Part shown: in pieces, positions 47,118-56,175 of the stretch
How the letters are laid out: every line of letters starts with the position of its first letter
How positions within the stretch are numbered: the stretch's first letter is position 1
Source: Pycnococcus provasolii
Lineage: Eukaryota > Chlorophyta > Pseudoscourfieldiophyceae > Pseudoscourfieldiales
Assembly: GCA_049487715.1 (NCBI GenBank)
Contig: CP150546.1
Location: forward strand, 1,240,001-1,304,000
Reading direction: 5' to 3'
Length of the DNA: 64,000 nt
Notes under the pieces: generated by a model
Seen by the model: only the letters and a program-made list of their open reading frames with translations
The model's database searches: none
Told to the model about the DNA's origin: nothing
Translations under genes and position numbers: made by a program

Positions 47118-50100
47118 TTAGAGAGCACCGCCCGTGTTGAGCGTGTGCATCTTCGTGTAAATGCCATTCATGCTCAACAAGGCACTGTGCGTGCCCTCCT
47201 CAACCTTGCGCCCCTTCTGCATCACCACGATCTTGTCCGAGTTCTGGATCGTGCTCAGGCGATGCGCAATCGCGATCGACGAACGGCGCTCCATGAGCTT
47301 GTCCAGCGCATCCTGCACAAGCCTCTCCGACTCCGTGTCCAGCGCGCTCGTCGCCTCGTCGAGAAGCAAGAGCGTCGGGTTGCGAAGCACCGCGCGCGCG
47401 ATCGCGATGCGCTGCTTTTGACCGCCAGAAAGCTGCACGCCGCGCTCGCCCGCCTGCGTTTCAAACTTATCGGGCAGCGTGGACACGAACTCCGTCACGT
47501 GTGCCATCAAGCACGCCGCTTCGATGTCCGCCTGGGTCGCGCCAGGACGGCCGTACAGGATGTTTTCGCGAATCGATGTCGCGAACAGCGTCGGCTCCTG
47601 GGACACGAGGCCAAGATGCGAGCGCAGCCATGCGAGCTTGAGGCTCTTCAGCTCGTGGCCGTCGAACGTGATTTTCCCGCCGAGCGGGTCGTAGAAGCGC
47701 TCGACGAGCTGGATCACGGTGGACTTACCGCTGCCAGACTTCCCGACGAGGGCGACGGACTCGCCGCTCGCCACGGACAAGTTGAGGCCTTGCAATATCG
47801 GAACGCCAGGTCGGCTGGGATACGCGAACGCGACGTCGGTCATGACGAGCGTTCCCGTGGCATTGCTGGGTTCCTTGCCACCGTCGGCGGGATCGGCAAT
47901 CGCCGGCTGGCGATGCAGCACTGCAAACACGCGTTTAATGGCGGCAGGCGCCTCGGCAACGGCAGGGGCCATGGTTCCCGCCTCCGCAAGACCGAAGCCA
48001 ACGCAGAGGATTGCGAAGAAAACCTCGAACACCTCGTTAAATTTCATCTCTCCTTTCTTCACGAGCTCATTGCCGTACCAGAAGCACAGCGAATACTGCG
48101 CGTATATAATTCCTTGGCTAAATCCGAATGCCATGCCGACAACGTGCGCAAGCCTCACCTCCTCCTTGCTCGTGCCACCACGACGTGCGGTGAATGCATC
48201 TATGATTGGCATGGACATGTCGTACGCCTGGACTACGCGCACGTTCGCGACGGCATCCGCCGCAAGCTGCGTCGCAGGATCTATCTCCTTCTTGCCCTGG
48301 CCTGCATCAAATCCCATGCGAAACATCGCATCGATTGCCGCGGAGCCAACAATCAGGGGGAAGATGGCGGTGATGACAAGCGTCAGCTTCCAGTCACGGA
48401 AAAAACCGATGGTGTACCCCGCAGCCACGCAAACGACGCAACGCAGCGCCACGCCAAAGCGGTCTCCTAGCGCGCCGCGGATGTTCATCGTGTCTTTCTC
48501 GACACGGCTCACGATGGCACCACTCGTGTTCCTCGCCTCGTCGTAGAATCCAATCTCCTGGTTCATGTACGCGCCGAAGAGCGCCTCGCGAAGACGCAGT
48601 GCAAGCCTGTTGCCGGCGATGCCAAGCCCGAGGCCTGCGAAAAACTTTCCTACGAAGCTCGCAATACCAAGGCCAAGCATCATCAAGCTGTACTCCATCA
48701 CCTTATTGTCACGTGCACGACCTTCGGGCATAAAGAAAACATCGAAAAAGCCGGCAAATGCAACGGCGAACAGCGGCAGAACGACTCCAGCTAGCATGGA
48801 TCCGATGATACCAACGACAATCCAGCCAGCCTCCGGTTTTTGATACGGCCACAGGTCAGCAAAGCCAACATTCACAGCCTTCTCCTCCTCACTCTCCTCC
48901 TCCCCCTCCTTCTTCTCCTCCTCGCCATCCTTGTTCGAGGATGACTTGCTCAGCTTTTTCGACATCACCTTCGTGGGCGACTTTGATACCACCTTGCCGC
49001 CATCCTCGCCATCCTCCTCATCGTCGAACGACGCCTGCGACTCAACCTTCGTTAGGTCATCCGTGCTTCCACGTCCCTGCTGCTGACGGAGCAGCATGCT
49101 GTACACCCCATCCTTGGTGTTGCTCAGTTGCTCGTGCGTGCCCTCCTCAACCTTGCGCCCCTTCTGCATCACCACGATCTTGTCCGAGTTCTGGATCGTG
49201 CTCAGGCGATGCGCAATCGCGATCGACGAACGGCGCTCCATGAGCTTGTCCAGCGCATCCTGCACAAGCCTCTCCGACTCCGTGTCCAGCGCGCTCGTCG
49301 CCTCGTCGAGAAGCAAGAGCGTCGGGTTGCGAAGCACCGCGCGCGCGATCGCGATGCGCTGCTTTTGACCGCCAGAAAGCTGCACGCCGCGCTCGCCCGC
49401 CTGCGTTTCAAACTTATCGGGCAGCGTGGACACGAACTCCGTCACGTGTGCCATCAAGCTCGCCGCTTCGACGTCCGCCTGGGTCGCGCCAGGACGGCCG
49501 TACAGGATGTTTTCGCGAATCGATGTCGCGAACAGCGTCGGCTCCTGGGACACGAGGCCAAGATGCGAGCGCAGCCATGCGAGCTTGAGGCTCTTCAGCT
49601 CGTGGCCGTCGAACGTGATTTTCCCGCCGAGCGGGTCGTAGAAGCGCTCGACGAGCTGGATCACGGTGGACTTACCGCTGCCAGACTTCCCGACGAGGGC
49701 GACGGACTCGCCGCTCGCCACGGACAAGTTGAGGCCTTGCAATATCGGAACGCCAGGTCGGCTGGGATACGCGAACGCGACGTCGGTCATGACGAGCGTT
49801 CCCGTGGCATTGCTGGGTTCCTTGCCACCGTCGGCGGGATCGGCAATCGCCGGCTGGCGCTCGAGAACGGCGTTGATGCGAGCGAGTGCGGCCCGCCCCT
49901 TGGCAAACGCCGCAAAACCAGGCGCGGTATTTCCAATTCCAAATCCGCCGATGACTACGGCAAAGAGGGTCGTCATGACGTCACCGCCAGTCGCGTCGCC
50001 GTCGGTGATCTGCTTCGCGCCATACCACAGCGCAAGCGCGTAAATTCCAAAGAACACGAAGTCGATGACACCCTGCCCAAATCCAAAGCCGGCGGCAGCT

Positions 50101-51098
50101 CGCCGTCCCATGGCGATGGTTGTCTTGAGCGTGTCTCCAAACTGCTTGACGAACTTGTCCTCGATGCCGAGGCTGTACACGATGCGCGCTGCACCGACCG
50201 TTTCGGTGACGATGGCGCCGGCGTTTCCAAACGCCTCCGCGTTCGCCTTGGACGCGTTCTCTAGGCTATTGCTCATGACAGCCCCTGCCGCGGCGAGCAG
50301 CGGGATGCACGCCAGGAGCACGAGGCTGAGCACCCAGTTGTACCAGAACCCAATGCCCATGCCCACGAGGAGCGTGCTTGTGTGGTGCACGACGTTCGAC
50401 GCCTTTTCGCTGACGGAGTCTTTGTACTCGGCGGCGTCGTTGGATATGGAGCTGAGTAGTTTTCCCGACAGTTTGTCTGACGTGTCGAAGTATCCAGGGT
50501 CCTGGTCGAGCAGCGCCTTGAGGTATGCCCGTTGCACGCGTCCGGCCATGCGCTGGCTTGCGAGTCGGAATAGCGCGACTTCCAAGTACGAGCTGACGAG
50601 CGCGATGGCTGCTAGGACGGCGAAGCTGATGACGATTGTGTTAATGTTCGCCTTCCCTTCGCCTAGTGACTGCACGAGGTCCCCGAACAGCACGGAGAAG
50701 ACGGGCAGCGTGCTTCCTCCCACGACAGCGCCCGCCGTTCCGACGAGCATGAGCATGGCATCGATCGAGTCCGCGTGTTTGAAGAGCGCAGTGAATGCTG
50801 CCGACGGCAGGTCCAATTCGTCGGAGTCGTCGGCATGATCATCTTCTTGTATCTCTTCGTCACCATCATCCTTCCCACCACCACCACCACTACTGGTAAC
50901 CTTGCTTTCCGAGACAGCAAAGGCGACGGCGACTGGCACTGCCACATCAGGAGGAGCAAGATTGCCCAACCCTAACCCACCACTATCACCACCACTGAGA
51001 TCATCATCGCCCGAGAACTCACCAACCGCCACTACTTGGTTGGAACTTCTTTTCCTACTACTCCCAGGACCAGGGGCCGGAGGAGCAAGAGACGCCAT
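47118..51098 (-). CDS. Full-size ABCB (P-glycoprotein/MDR-type) ABC transporter
   Basis: A 1326-residue TMD-NBD-TMD-NBD exporter, the full-length ABCB type that pumps lipids, peptides or xenobiotics across the plasma or an internal membrane. A 100-residue acidic N-terminal tail precedes TMD1 (from about residue 110). Each NBD has the Walker A GKSGSGKST, Q-loop VSQEP, signature LSGGQKQRIAIARA, Walker B LLLLDEATSALD and H-loop IAHRLST. A charged linker (about 655-735, EEEKKEGEEESEEEK) separates the halves. Both ATP sites look catalytically complete. The two NBD coding segments differ by only two bases over 726 bp, so they were recently homogenised. Substrate cannot be predicted. It is transcribed divergently from the AP endonuclease gene. 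Confidence 0.95.
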   Translation of the reverse strand: MASLAPPAPGPGSSRKRSSNQVVAVGEFSGDDDLSGGDSGGLGLGNLAPPDVAVPVAVAFAVSESKVTSSGGGGGKDDGDEEIQEDDHADDSDELDLPSAAFTALFKHADSIDAMLMLVGTAGAVVGGSTLPVFSVLFGDLVQSLGEGKANINTIVISFAVLAAIALVSSYLEVALFRLASQRMAGRVQRAYLKALLDQDPGYFDTSDKLSGKLLSSISNDAAEYKDSVSEKASNVVHHTSTLLVGMGIGFWYNWVLSLVLLACIPLLAAAGAVMSNSLENASKANAEAFGNAGAIVTETVGAARIVYSLGIEDKFVKQFGDTLKTTIAMGRRAAAGFGFGQGVIDFVFFGIYALALWYGAKQITDGDATGGDVMTTLFAVVIGGFGIGNTAPGFAAFAKGRAALARINAVLERQPAIADPADGGKEPSNATGTLVMTDVAFAYPSRPGVPILQGLNLSVASGESVALVGKSGSGKSTVIQLVERFYDPLGGKITFDGHELKSLKLAWLRSHLGLVSQEPTLFATSIRENILYGRPGATQADVEAASLMAHVTEFVSTLPDKFETQAGERGVQLSGGQKQRIAIARAVLRNPTLLLLDEATSALDTESERLVQDALDKLMERRSSIAIAHRLSTIQNSDKIVVMQKGRKVEEGTHEQLSNTKDGVYSMLLRQQQGRGSTDDLTKVESQASFDDEEDGEDGGKVVSKSPTKVMSKKLSKSSSNKDGEEEKKEGEEESEEEKAVNVGFADLWPYQKPEAGWIVVGIIGSMLAGVVLPLFAVAFAGFFDVFFMPEGRARDNKVMEYSLMMLGLGIASFVGKFFAGLGLGIAGNRLALRLREALFGAYMNQEIGFYDEARNTSGAIVSRVEKDTMNIRGALGDRFGVALRCVVCVAAGYTIGFFRDWKLTLVITAIFPLIVGSAAIDAMFRMGFDAGQGKKEIDPATQLAADAVANVRVVQAYDMSMPIIDAFTARRGGTSKEEVRLAHVVGMAFGFSQGIIYAQYSLCFWYGNELVKKGEMKFNEVFEVFFAILCVGFGLAEAGTMAPAVAEAPAAIKRVFAVLHRQPAIADPADGGKEPSNATGTLVMTDVAFAYPSRPGVPILQGLNLSVASGESVALVGKSGSGKSTVIQLVERFYDPLGGKITFDGHELKSLKLAWLRSHLGLVSQEPTLFATSIRENILYGRPGATQADIEAACLMAHVTEFVSTLPDKFETQAGERGVQLSGGQKQRIAIARAVLRNPTLLLLDEATSALDTESERLVQDALDKLMERRSSIAIAHRLSTIQNSDKIVVMQKGRKVEEGTHSALLSMNGIYTKMHTLNTGGAL
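47187..47912 (-). repeat. NBD2 segment nearly identical to NBD1
   Basis: These 726 bp match 49134-49859 with two visible mismatches, both near 47515-47530 and causing ADIEAAC versus ADVEAAS. The match starts at RQPAIADPADGG and ends at KVEEGTH. Confidence 0.95.
49134..49859 (-). repeat. NBD1 segment nearly identical to NBD2
   Basis: Partner of 47187-47912 at a constant offset of 1947 bases. Sequence on either side (TMDs, linker) is not similar between the halves, so identity stops abruptly at both ends. Confidence 0.95.
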
Positions 51099-51816
51099 GG
51101 CACTAGCTTGCCAAGAGAAGGGAAGACGCTTGCAAGAGGTGCCACCAATGGAGGTGGTGCCACCTGACCAGTGCGAGGCCGCCGGGGGAAAGAAAAGAGA
51201 GGAAAGAAAAGCACCTGATGAGACTTGAGAGAATGAAGGAGCGGCCGATTAAGGTTATAAAATCATCATCATGATAGCGGATTGCTTGTCTTGTGATTCT
51301 TGTCCTGCTGGCTAGATCCCAGCAAACTCCCGTCCAGGATCCTCACTGGCGAGGAACACGATCATTATTTTATGAGTTCATGCCGTGTTCATGTCATGGG
51401 ACCCGCTATTCCATAGTCTAGTATAGTCGTAGTTGTCCTCAGGCTGTCAGGAGGTCCCCTGGCACCAGGCAGCCAGCCACCTGGGCCACCTGGGCTCCGG
51501 ATTCTATGTACTCCAGGTCCAGGGATCTGGTCCAGGACTCCAGGGGGGGCCAGGCACCTGGGCCAGGGGGGGCAACCTTAGTTAGACCAATCGGATGACC
51601 ATCCTCGGATTAATATGCCCTTGAACAGGGGCTCGTTAGGGGTTAGGTCCAGTTCGGGGTTAGGTCCAGCAAAGCAAGCCGATTAGGGTTCGGGGAAGGC
51701 GCGCGCCACGCCCCTCCCCCTCCCTCCTGGTTTCCTCCTTCCTCCTCTCCGGACGGTCACGATTCAAGAAAGCGCTTTCATTTCCACCCATACGTATAAG
51801 TTACTTTTCCTAGACT
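51099..51816. other. Divergent promoter region rich in CCTGG/CCAGG
   Basis: Between the ABC transporter (-) and AP endonuclease (+) starts. From about 51440 to 51565 the motifs cctgg, ccagg and gggcc recur at short spacing. Near 51607 is cggattaatatgcccttg, also found near 25447. No gene is seen. Confidence 0.55.
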
Positions 51817-53280
51817 ATGGGGTCTAAGAAGAGCGGCAATGGCGGAAGCCCTTCTCCGTCAGCAGCTTTACTTGGGCCTCCGCCGCCGCCTCCCTCCCCA
51901 CTTCAAAGGAAACCGGGGCGGCCTCCACGCCAGCCGCCGCCGCCGCCGCCAGCCATCGTTCTGAACAAGGGAGGCAGGCCGCGCAAACCGCCGCCGCCGC
52001 CGCCCACTCATGTGCCAAACGTCCTTGGTGCGAACGCGACGCCGGCGACGCAAGAAACGACGACGAAAAAAAGAAAACACATGAGTAACGCAAACGAAGC
52101 TGCGCCGACGCATGCAGCGCCACCACCGCCGCCGTCCAAAAAGACAAAGGGGGCGACGAAAAATAACAAGGCGGCGGAGAAGGACGCGGACGGCAACGAC
52201 GCAAACGACGCCGCCGCGGCGGATGGGGCGCTGCCACGCACGGAAACGCCGAGACAGAAACCCCTCGCCAAAAACGACAGGAGCCTGCGCGTTCTGTCGT
52301 GGAACGTGGGTGGGCTGCGCGCCGCGCTCAAAAATGACAGGGTGGCAATCCTGCAGAAACTTGTCAAGGATGAAAAACCGCACGTGCTGTGCCTGCAGGA
52401 GCACAAGCTGCAGGAACAGCACCTCGTGGAGGTGGAAGAGCAGCTCAAGGCTGTCGTTCCAGGGTACTCCTGCCACTGGGCGGTGTCCACATCTAAGGCG
52501 GGGTATAGCGGAGTCGTGTGCCTCGTCAGCAATGACATCGCGGGAGAGAAGGGTGCGACGAGCGCCCTCACCGCCGCGGAGAGGGCTGGCGCAAGCGGCG
52601 GCGCAAAGAAGGCTGCAGGCTCCTCGAAGCAGACGACACTCTCATTTGGCGCTGCCACAGGCTCCAGCAAATCCCTGCTGCCACCCACCGCAAAACTCGT
52701 CAGCATCACGGAGGGAATCGGCGGGAAGAAGAGCGAGTACAACAACGAGGGACGCGTGCTGACGCTCGTATTTTCAGATCCGTCGCTCGCGCTCGTGTTT
52801 GCGTACGTGCCCAACTCAGGACAGGACCTGAAACGCCTCGACTACCGCATCAACGTGTGGGAGAAGGACATGACGGCGTACCTCGATACCTTCAAATCGA
52901 AAGCAATTCCAGTGACATATGTCGGCGACCTGAATGTCGCGCACCTCGACGAAGATATCTGGAATGTGACCGCCAAGCACATCGCAAAGAGCGCTGGCAC
53001 GACGCCGCAGGAAAGGGCAGCTTTCGGTGATATGCTGGAACATGGGTACGTTGACTCCTTCCGAGCGCTGCATCCCCATGCCAAGCACGTGTACACGTAC
53101 TGGAGCGTGCGCGCGGGAAACAAGCCGAAAAATCGCGGGCTACGTCTCGACTACGCAGTTGTGAGCCAGGATATGGCACCATCGTCCAAGACGACGCCCC
53201 GTGTGCATGATGCCGCGATCCTCGACGATGCTGACAAGCGTGGCGACCATGCTCCCGTGTTTGTGGAAATACGCCTATGA
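51817..53280 (+). CDS. AP endonuclease, APE1/ExoIII family, with AT-hooks and PIP-like insert
   Basis: A 487-residue base-excision-repair nuclease that cuts DNA 5' to abasic sites. The N-terminal 150 residues are Pro/Lys-rich with two AT-hook-like cores (R31KPGRPPR and GGRPRKP at 52-58) and KKRKH/KKTK nuclear-signal-like runs. The EEP nuclease domain starts at about 156: LSWNVGGLRA, LCLQEHKL (metal-binding Glu), AYVPNSGQDL (Tyr), VGDLNVAH (Asp and Asn), GLRLDYAVV (Asp) and GDHAPVFVEI (catalytic His). All key residues are present. An insertion of about 50 residues (about 242-295) sits inside the domain and contains K271QTTLSFG, similar to a PCNA-interacting (PIP) box. The family's catalytic domain normally lacks this. 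Its 3' flank carries the shared 3'-end element. Confidence 0.94.
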   Translation: MGSKKSGNGGSPSPSAALLGPPPPPPSPLQRKPGRPPRQPPPPPPAIVLNKGGRPRKPPPPPPTHVPNVLGANATPATQETTTKKRKHMSNANEAAPTHAAPPPPPSKKTKGATKNNKAAEKDADGNDANDAAAADGALPRTETPRQKPLAKNDRSLRVLSWNVGGLRAALKNDRVAILQKLVKDEKPHVLCLQEHKLQEQHLVEVEEQLKAVVPGYSCHWAVSTSKAGYSGVVCLVSNDIAGEKGATSALTAAERAGASGGAKKAAGSSKQTTLSFGAATGSSKSLLPPTAKLVSITEGIGGKKSEYNNEGRVLTLVFSDPSLALVFAYVPNSGQDLKRLDYRINVWEKDMTAYLDTFKSKAIPVTYVGDLNVAHLDEDIWNVTAKHIAKSAGTTPQERAAFGDMLEHGYVDSFRALHPHAKHVYTYWSVRAGNKPKNRGLRLDYAVVSQDMAPSSKTTPRVHDAAILDDADKRGDHAPVFVEIRL

Positions 53281-53336
53281 GCAACGTCGAGTCGCCAATT
53301 ATCCGCCAATTTTCGTTTTCCTAAGATTTCTTTTTT

Positions 53337-53459
53337 ACTAAGATCGCTCATTCAGCAATGTAATAGAGTTTACTTCGTCCAACGGTTGTCGTCCATTCAC
53401 GCCATTCACATTCATCATACAGCCCATTCAAGCATGGGCGCAGTTTCGCAGCGCGTTTT
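53337..53459 (+). repeat. Shared 3'-end element, copy B (AP endonuclease gene)
   Basis: Begins actaagatcgctcattcag 57 bases after the stop codon and runs through tttacttcgtccaacgg and gtccattcacgccattca to gcagcgcgttttt. It aligns with copies at 45845-45942 (reverse) and 58579-58697. Confidence 0.85.
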
Positions 53460-53517
53460 TACACGGGGTTCGTGGGATCCCGTCGATGCAATTCTGGTCA
53501 AGAACAATTTTCCTTTG

Positions 53518-55224
53518 TTACATAGATGCGCCAGCCTCCTTAAGGCATGCGCGGCAAGCCTGGTCGCCATTGTGACACTCCACGATACATGGCTCCGCGA
53601 ATCTCACCGCCCCCGAATCGGTCATCGCCTTTACGATGAACCATTCGTCGCCATCGCGCGCCTCGTTCGCCGCGACATCCTTCGGGTTGTAGTAGTGATA
53701 CAGGGCACCGTGCCTCGGATGCACATGGAAGCCGTACAGGGTCACGCTTTGACACACATGAAGGCCAAGCATTATGCCATTAAAGCCGGACGTGCTCAGG
53801 AAGCGAAATGTCTGATCCATGTACATGTGCCAATTGGGATTCAAGCCGTAAAGCCGCTCCCCACCCTGACCAGCCCGACGCAGCCGGCGGTTCACGAGAG
53901 TGTCAAGGCTCCCCCGATTGCGTAGGTGCACCAGAACGTTCTCCTCGGGGTATTCGCGATACGCAAAGTTTCGCGTGTTCGTTAGGCGGTGCGTCGTCTT
54001 ACGGCCGACGTGCTTTTCAAATCTTCTCGTTGGCGCGCTGTTGAATCGCATCACGAGCTCGTGCTTGTCAATGTCCTCGCCGAGGTTAAACTTCAGCAGA
54101 ATGCCAGAGCTGCCTACGATCGCGCAGCTCTCGAACACGTGCTCGGGAGGGAACGCCGGGTCGTCGCGAGGCAATGCAGCCATGAGACGGCTGGACACTG
54201 GTCCGAGAGGGATTTGGCGGTGTACCTTCGGCGGCAAGCTGGTGTACAGCTGCTGTGCGGGCTGGCCATTCGCGCCGCCAGTGCGCACGCTTAACTGCGT
54301 GAGGCTGATGGACCGGCCATCGTATGCACTGCGGAAGTGCGGCATCATGTGTGCGATTGCGCGATTTACGTGACTCGAGCACGTGCGGCTCGCACCGTGC
54401 TGATACAGCACAGAGCACGTCGTGCCGCTCTCGACGTGTGCGGCGTCGTCCTTTAGAGCTGACTGCGAAGTCCCCGTCGCGACGGCGGTGGAGGACGGCG
54501 CTAGGCCACCCGCCCTTGCTCGCCTTGCACTGACGGCGTGCCTGTGTGCGATTGCGTTTGTGGCCATTTCAGCCATTTGGGCGGACATGTCGGCCCGCGC
54601 GCTGGCCGCGGTAACTCTCGCTCGCGCCGCCGCGACCCTCGCCGCGTCCCTTGCGACGAGCGCCCCTGCTGGGTTTGCCTGCCTCGTTCGCGCAGGCCTT
54701 GCGCGCCTGGTTGCCACCGGCGGCTGTGCATGCGCGGCGGCAGGTGGTGCGCCAAAGTCGACGACCGCGACGTCGTTTTCTTCTTTCACGTATTTGCCGT
54801 CGGCGTGCGCGACGAGCTCCCCGGCCGGCGGCGCGTCCCCCTCGTTCTCCGCGTCCGTTTCAGCGGCGTCTGCGTTTGTTTGGTCGTGCCCTTCCGCGTT
54901 CCCGTTCGTTTGTTCCGTTCTCGCGTCGTCGGCGTCAAAGGCGGCGAGCTGTGCCTCAATCTCGTGCATGATTGTCGTTTGCACAGTAGACGCTTTGAAA
55001 TCAGCAGTATCGGCGCCAGAGCTGCCGCGTGAACCTGTGCTACTTCTTGCAGAGGCTTGAAGAATCGCCGCCGACATGGAGTCGTCATCGCTTCGCCGAA
55101 GCGTGTTCGAATCTGGTATGATTATGGAGTCTTCCCTGTCACTGACGAGGTACTGGTTCCACGTGACGACTCCTATGATGAGCGTTCCTAATAGGAAGGC
55201 GCGCTGGCGCAGAGGCACGGCCAT
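53518..55224 (-). CDS. GT29 sialyltransferase-like protein 2, type II membrane
   Basis: A 568-residue Golgi-type protein: short cytoplasmic tail, signal anchor (about 9-25, FLLGTLIIGVVTW), a long Ala/Asp-rich stem (26-about 300), then a GT29 domain. Sialyl motif L begins C367AIVGSSGILLKFNLG and ends GRKTTHRLTN, S is STSGFNGIMLGLHVC491QSVTLYGF, and motif 3 is ALYHYYNP (about 508-515). In the place of the VS motif (H-x4-E) it reads ARDGDEWFIVKAM: the Glu is kept but no His is present, so classical catalysis is doubtful or the base has moved. The C-terminus adds a Cys-rich tail (PCIVECHNGDQACRACL). The start is the ATG at 55224; the frame runs 21 codons further up only to a TTG. It is more animal-like than the first GT29 protein here. 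Confidence 0.88.
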   Translation of the reverse strand: MAVPLRQRAFLLGTLIIGVVTWNQYLVSDREDSIIIPDSNTLRRSDDDSMSAAILQASARSSTGSRGSSGADTADFKASTVQTTIMHEIEAQLAAFDADDARTEQTNGNAEGHDQTNADAAETDAENEGDAPPAGELVAHADGKYVKEENDVAVVDFGAPPAAAHAQPPVATRRARPARTRQANPAGALVARDAARVAAARARVTAASARADMSAQMAEMATNAIAHRHAVSARRARAGGLAPSSTAVATGTSQSALKDDAAHVESGTTCSVLYQHGASRTCSSHVNRAIAHMMPHFRSAYDGRSISLTQLSVRTGGANGQPAQQLYTSLPPKVHRQIPLGPVSSRLMAALPRDDPAFPPEHVFESCAIVGSSGILLKFNLGEDIDKHELVMRFNSAPTRRFEKHVGRKTTHRLTNTRNFAYREYPEENVLVHLRNRGSLDTLVNRRLRRAGQGGERLYGLNPNWHMYMDQTFRFLSTSGFNGIMLGLHVCQSVTLYGFHVHPRHGALYHYYNPKDVAANEARDGDEWFIVKAMTDSGAVRFAEPCIVECHNGDQACRACLKEAGASM

Positions 55225-55523
55225 TGCAAGCGAGCGAGCGAGAGAGGGTGACGAAATCAAAAGCCGATGATCTAAGGTATCTCTCAAGAAAGCGGGAGGT
55301 CGAATACGATCCAGGTCCTCGTTCCGGACGAGCTAAACCTGCCTAACCCTTAGAACTAGCTAAGGTTACAGTAGTACCACAGTGAGATACCGTGACGTCA
55401 CCAGGTCTAGTGTATAGGTCTTGTGCTTCGTTATTCGAGGGTTCGAAGGAGGGAGCGAATCTCGTCTTTTAAGACTATGATATGCGTGTTTCTTAGGCCT
55501 GTTCTCGGGACCTGTTCTCTGAT

Positions 55524-55936
55524 GAGTTTAAGACATTTCATAGGCTGTTTGGCCCGGAATAAGACATATCATAGGCTGTTTCAGACTGGTCGGCGAAATA
55601 GGTCGGCATTTTTTTGGTCGGCGGGACAGGTCGAGGATCGTGAAATTCATCTTGGTCGGTTGAAATGGTCGCGTCTCCAGAGTATGGGGGCTTGCAAGTT
55701 GCAAGTTGCAAGGTGCAAGGTGCAACCTCCGAGGGCCTTCCTTGTCCTTGTGTGAGTTCTGCAGACAAGCCTATTTACGATAATTACGATAATTTCTGCC
55801 GGGTACGACCATTTCTGCCGACCTAGCTTGCAGGCTAAATCATGGACTGATTTTACCAAATAAAATGTGATCAATCTGAAACAGCCTATGATATGTCTTA
55901 TTCCGGGCCAAACAGCCTATGAAATGTCTTAAACTC
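55524..55936. mobile_element. MITE with 62-bp terminal inverted repeats (Mutator-like)
   Basis: The arms 55524-55585 and 55875-55936 are perfect 62-bp inverted repeats (gagttt... / ...aaactc). The element is flanked by the 10-bp direct repeat gttctctgat at 55514-55523 and 55937-55946. Each arm holds two copies of the 21-mer aagacatttcataggctgttt or its one-base variant, perhaps transposase-binding sites. The 413-bp body has no coding capacity. Long inverted repeats with 9-11-bp target duplications are typical of the Mutator superfamily. Confidence 0.92.
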
Positions 55937-56043
55937 GTTCTCTGATGCATTTGTCAGTCTTAAGGCTACCGGGTAGGTCCCGTGGCGTACAGTAGGGCCA
56001 ATTCTGAAACCCCTTGGGGTGGAAGCTCTTGCATCTCCTAATT

Positions 56044-56175
56044 GCGCCTCATAACGGAGAGTTTAGGTCGGAGGACGAGGCGCCTCATAACGGAGATTTT
56101 GGTCGGAGGACGAGGCGCCTCATAACGGAGATTTTGGTCGAAGGACGAGGCGCCTCATAACGGAGATTTTGGTCG
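56044..56175 (+). repeat. 35-bp minisatellite (GCCTCATAACGGAGA unit)
   Basis: Units start gcgcctcataacggaga at 56044, 56080, 56115 and 56150. Each ends in ggtcgg or ggtcga and then aggacgag. The ggtcgg core continues in non-periodic form to about 56510. Confidence 0.92.

Noticed and set aside
47076-50264. Long plus-strand open frames across the ABC transporter
   Set aside because: They are antisense shadows, duplicated because the two ATPase domains are duplicated; no recognisable protein is encoded.
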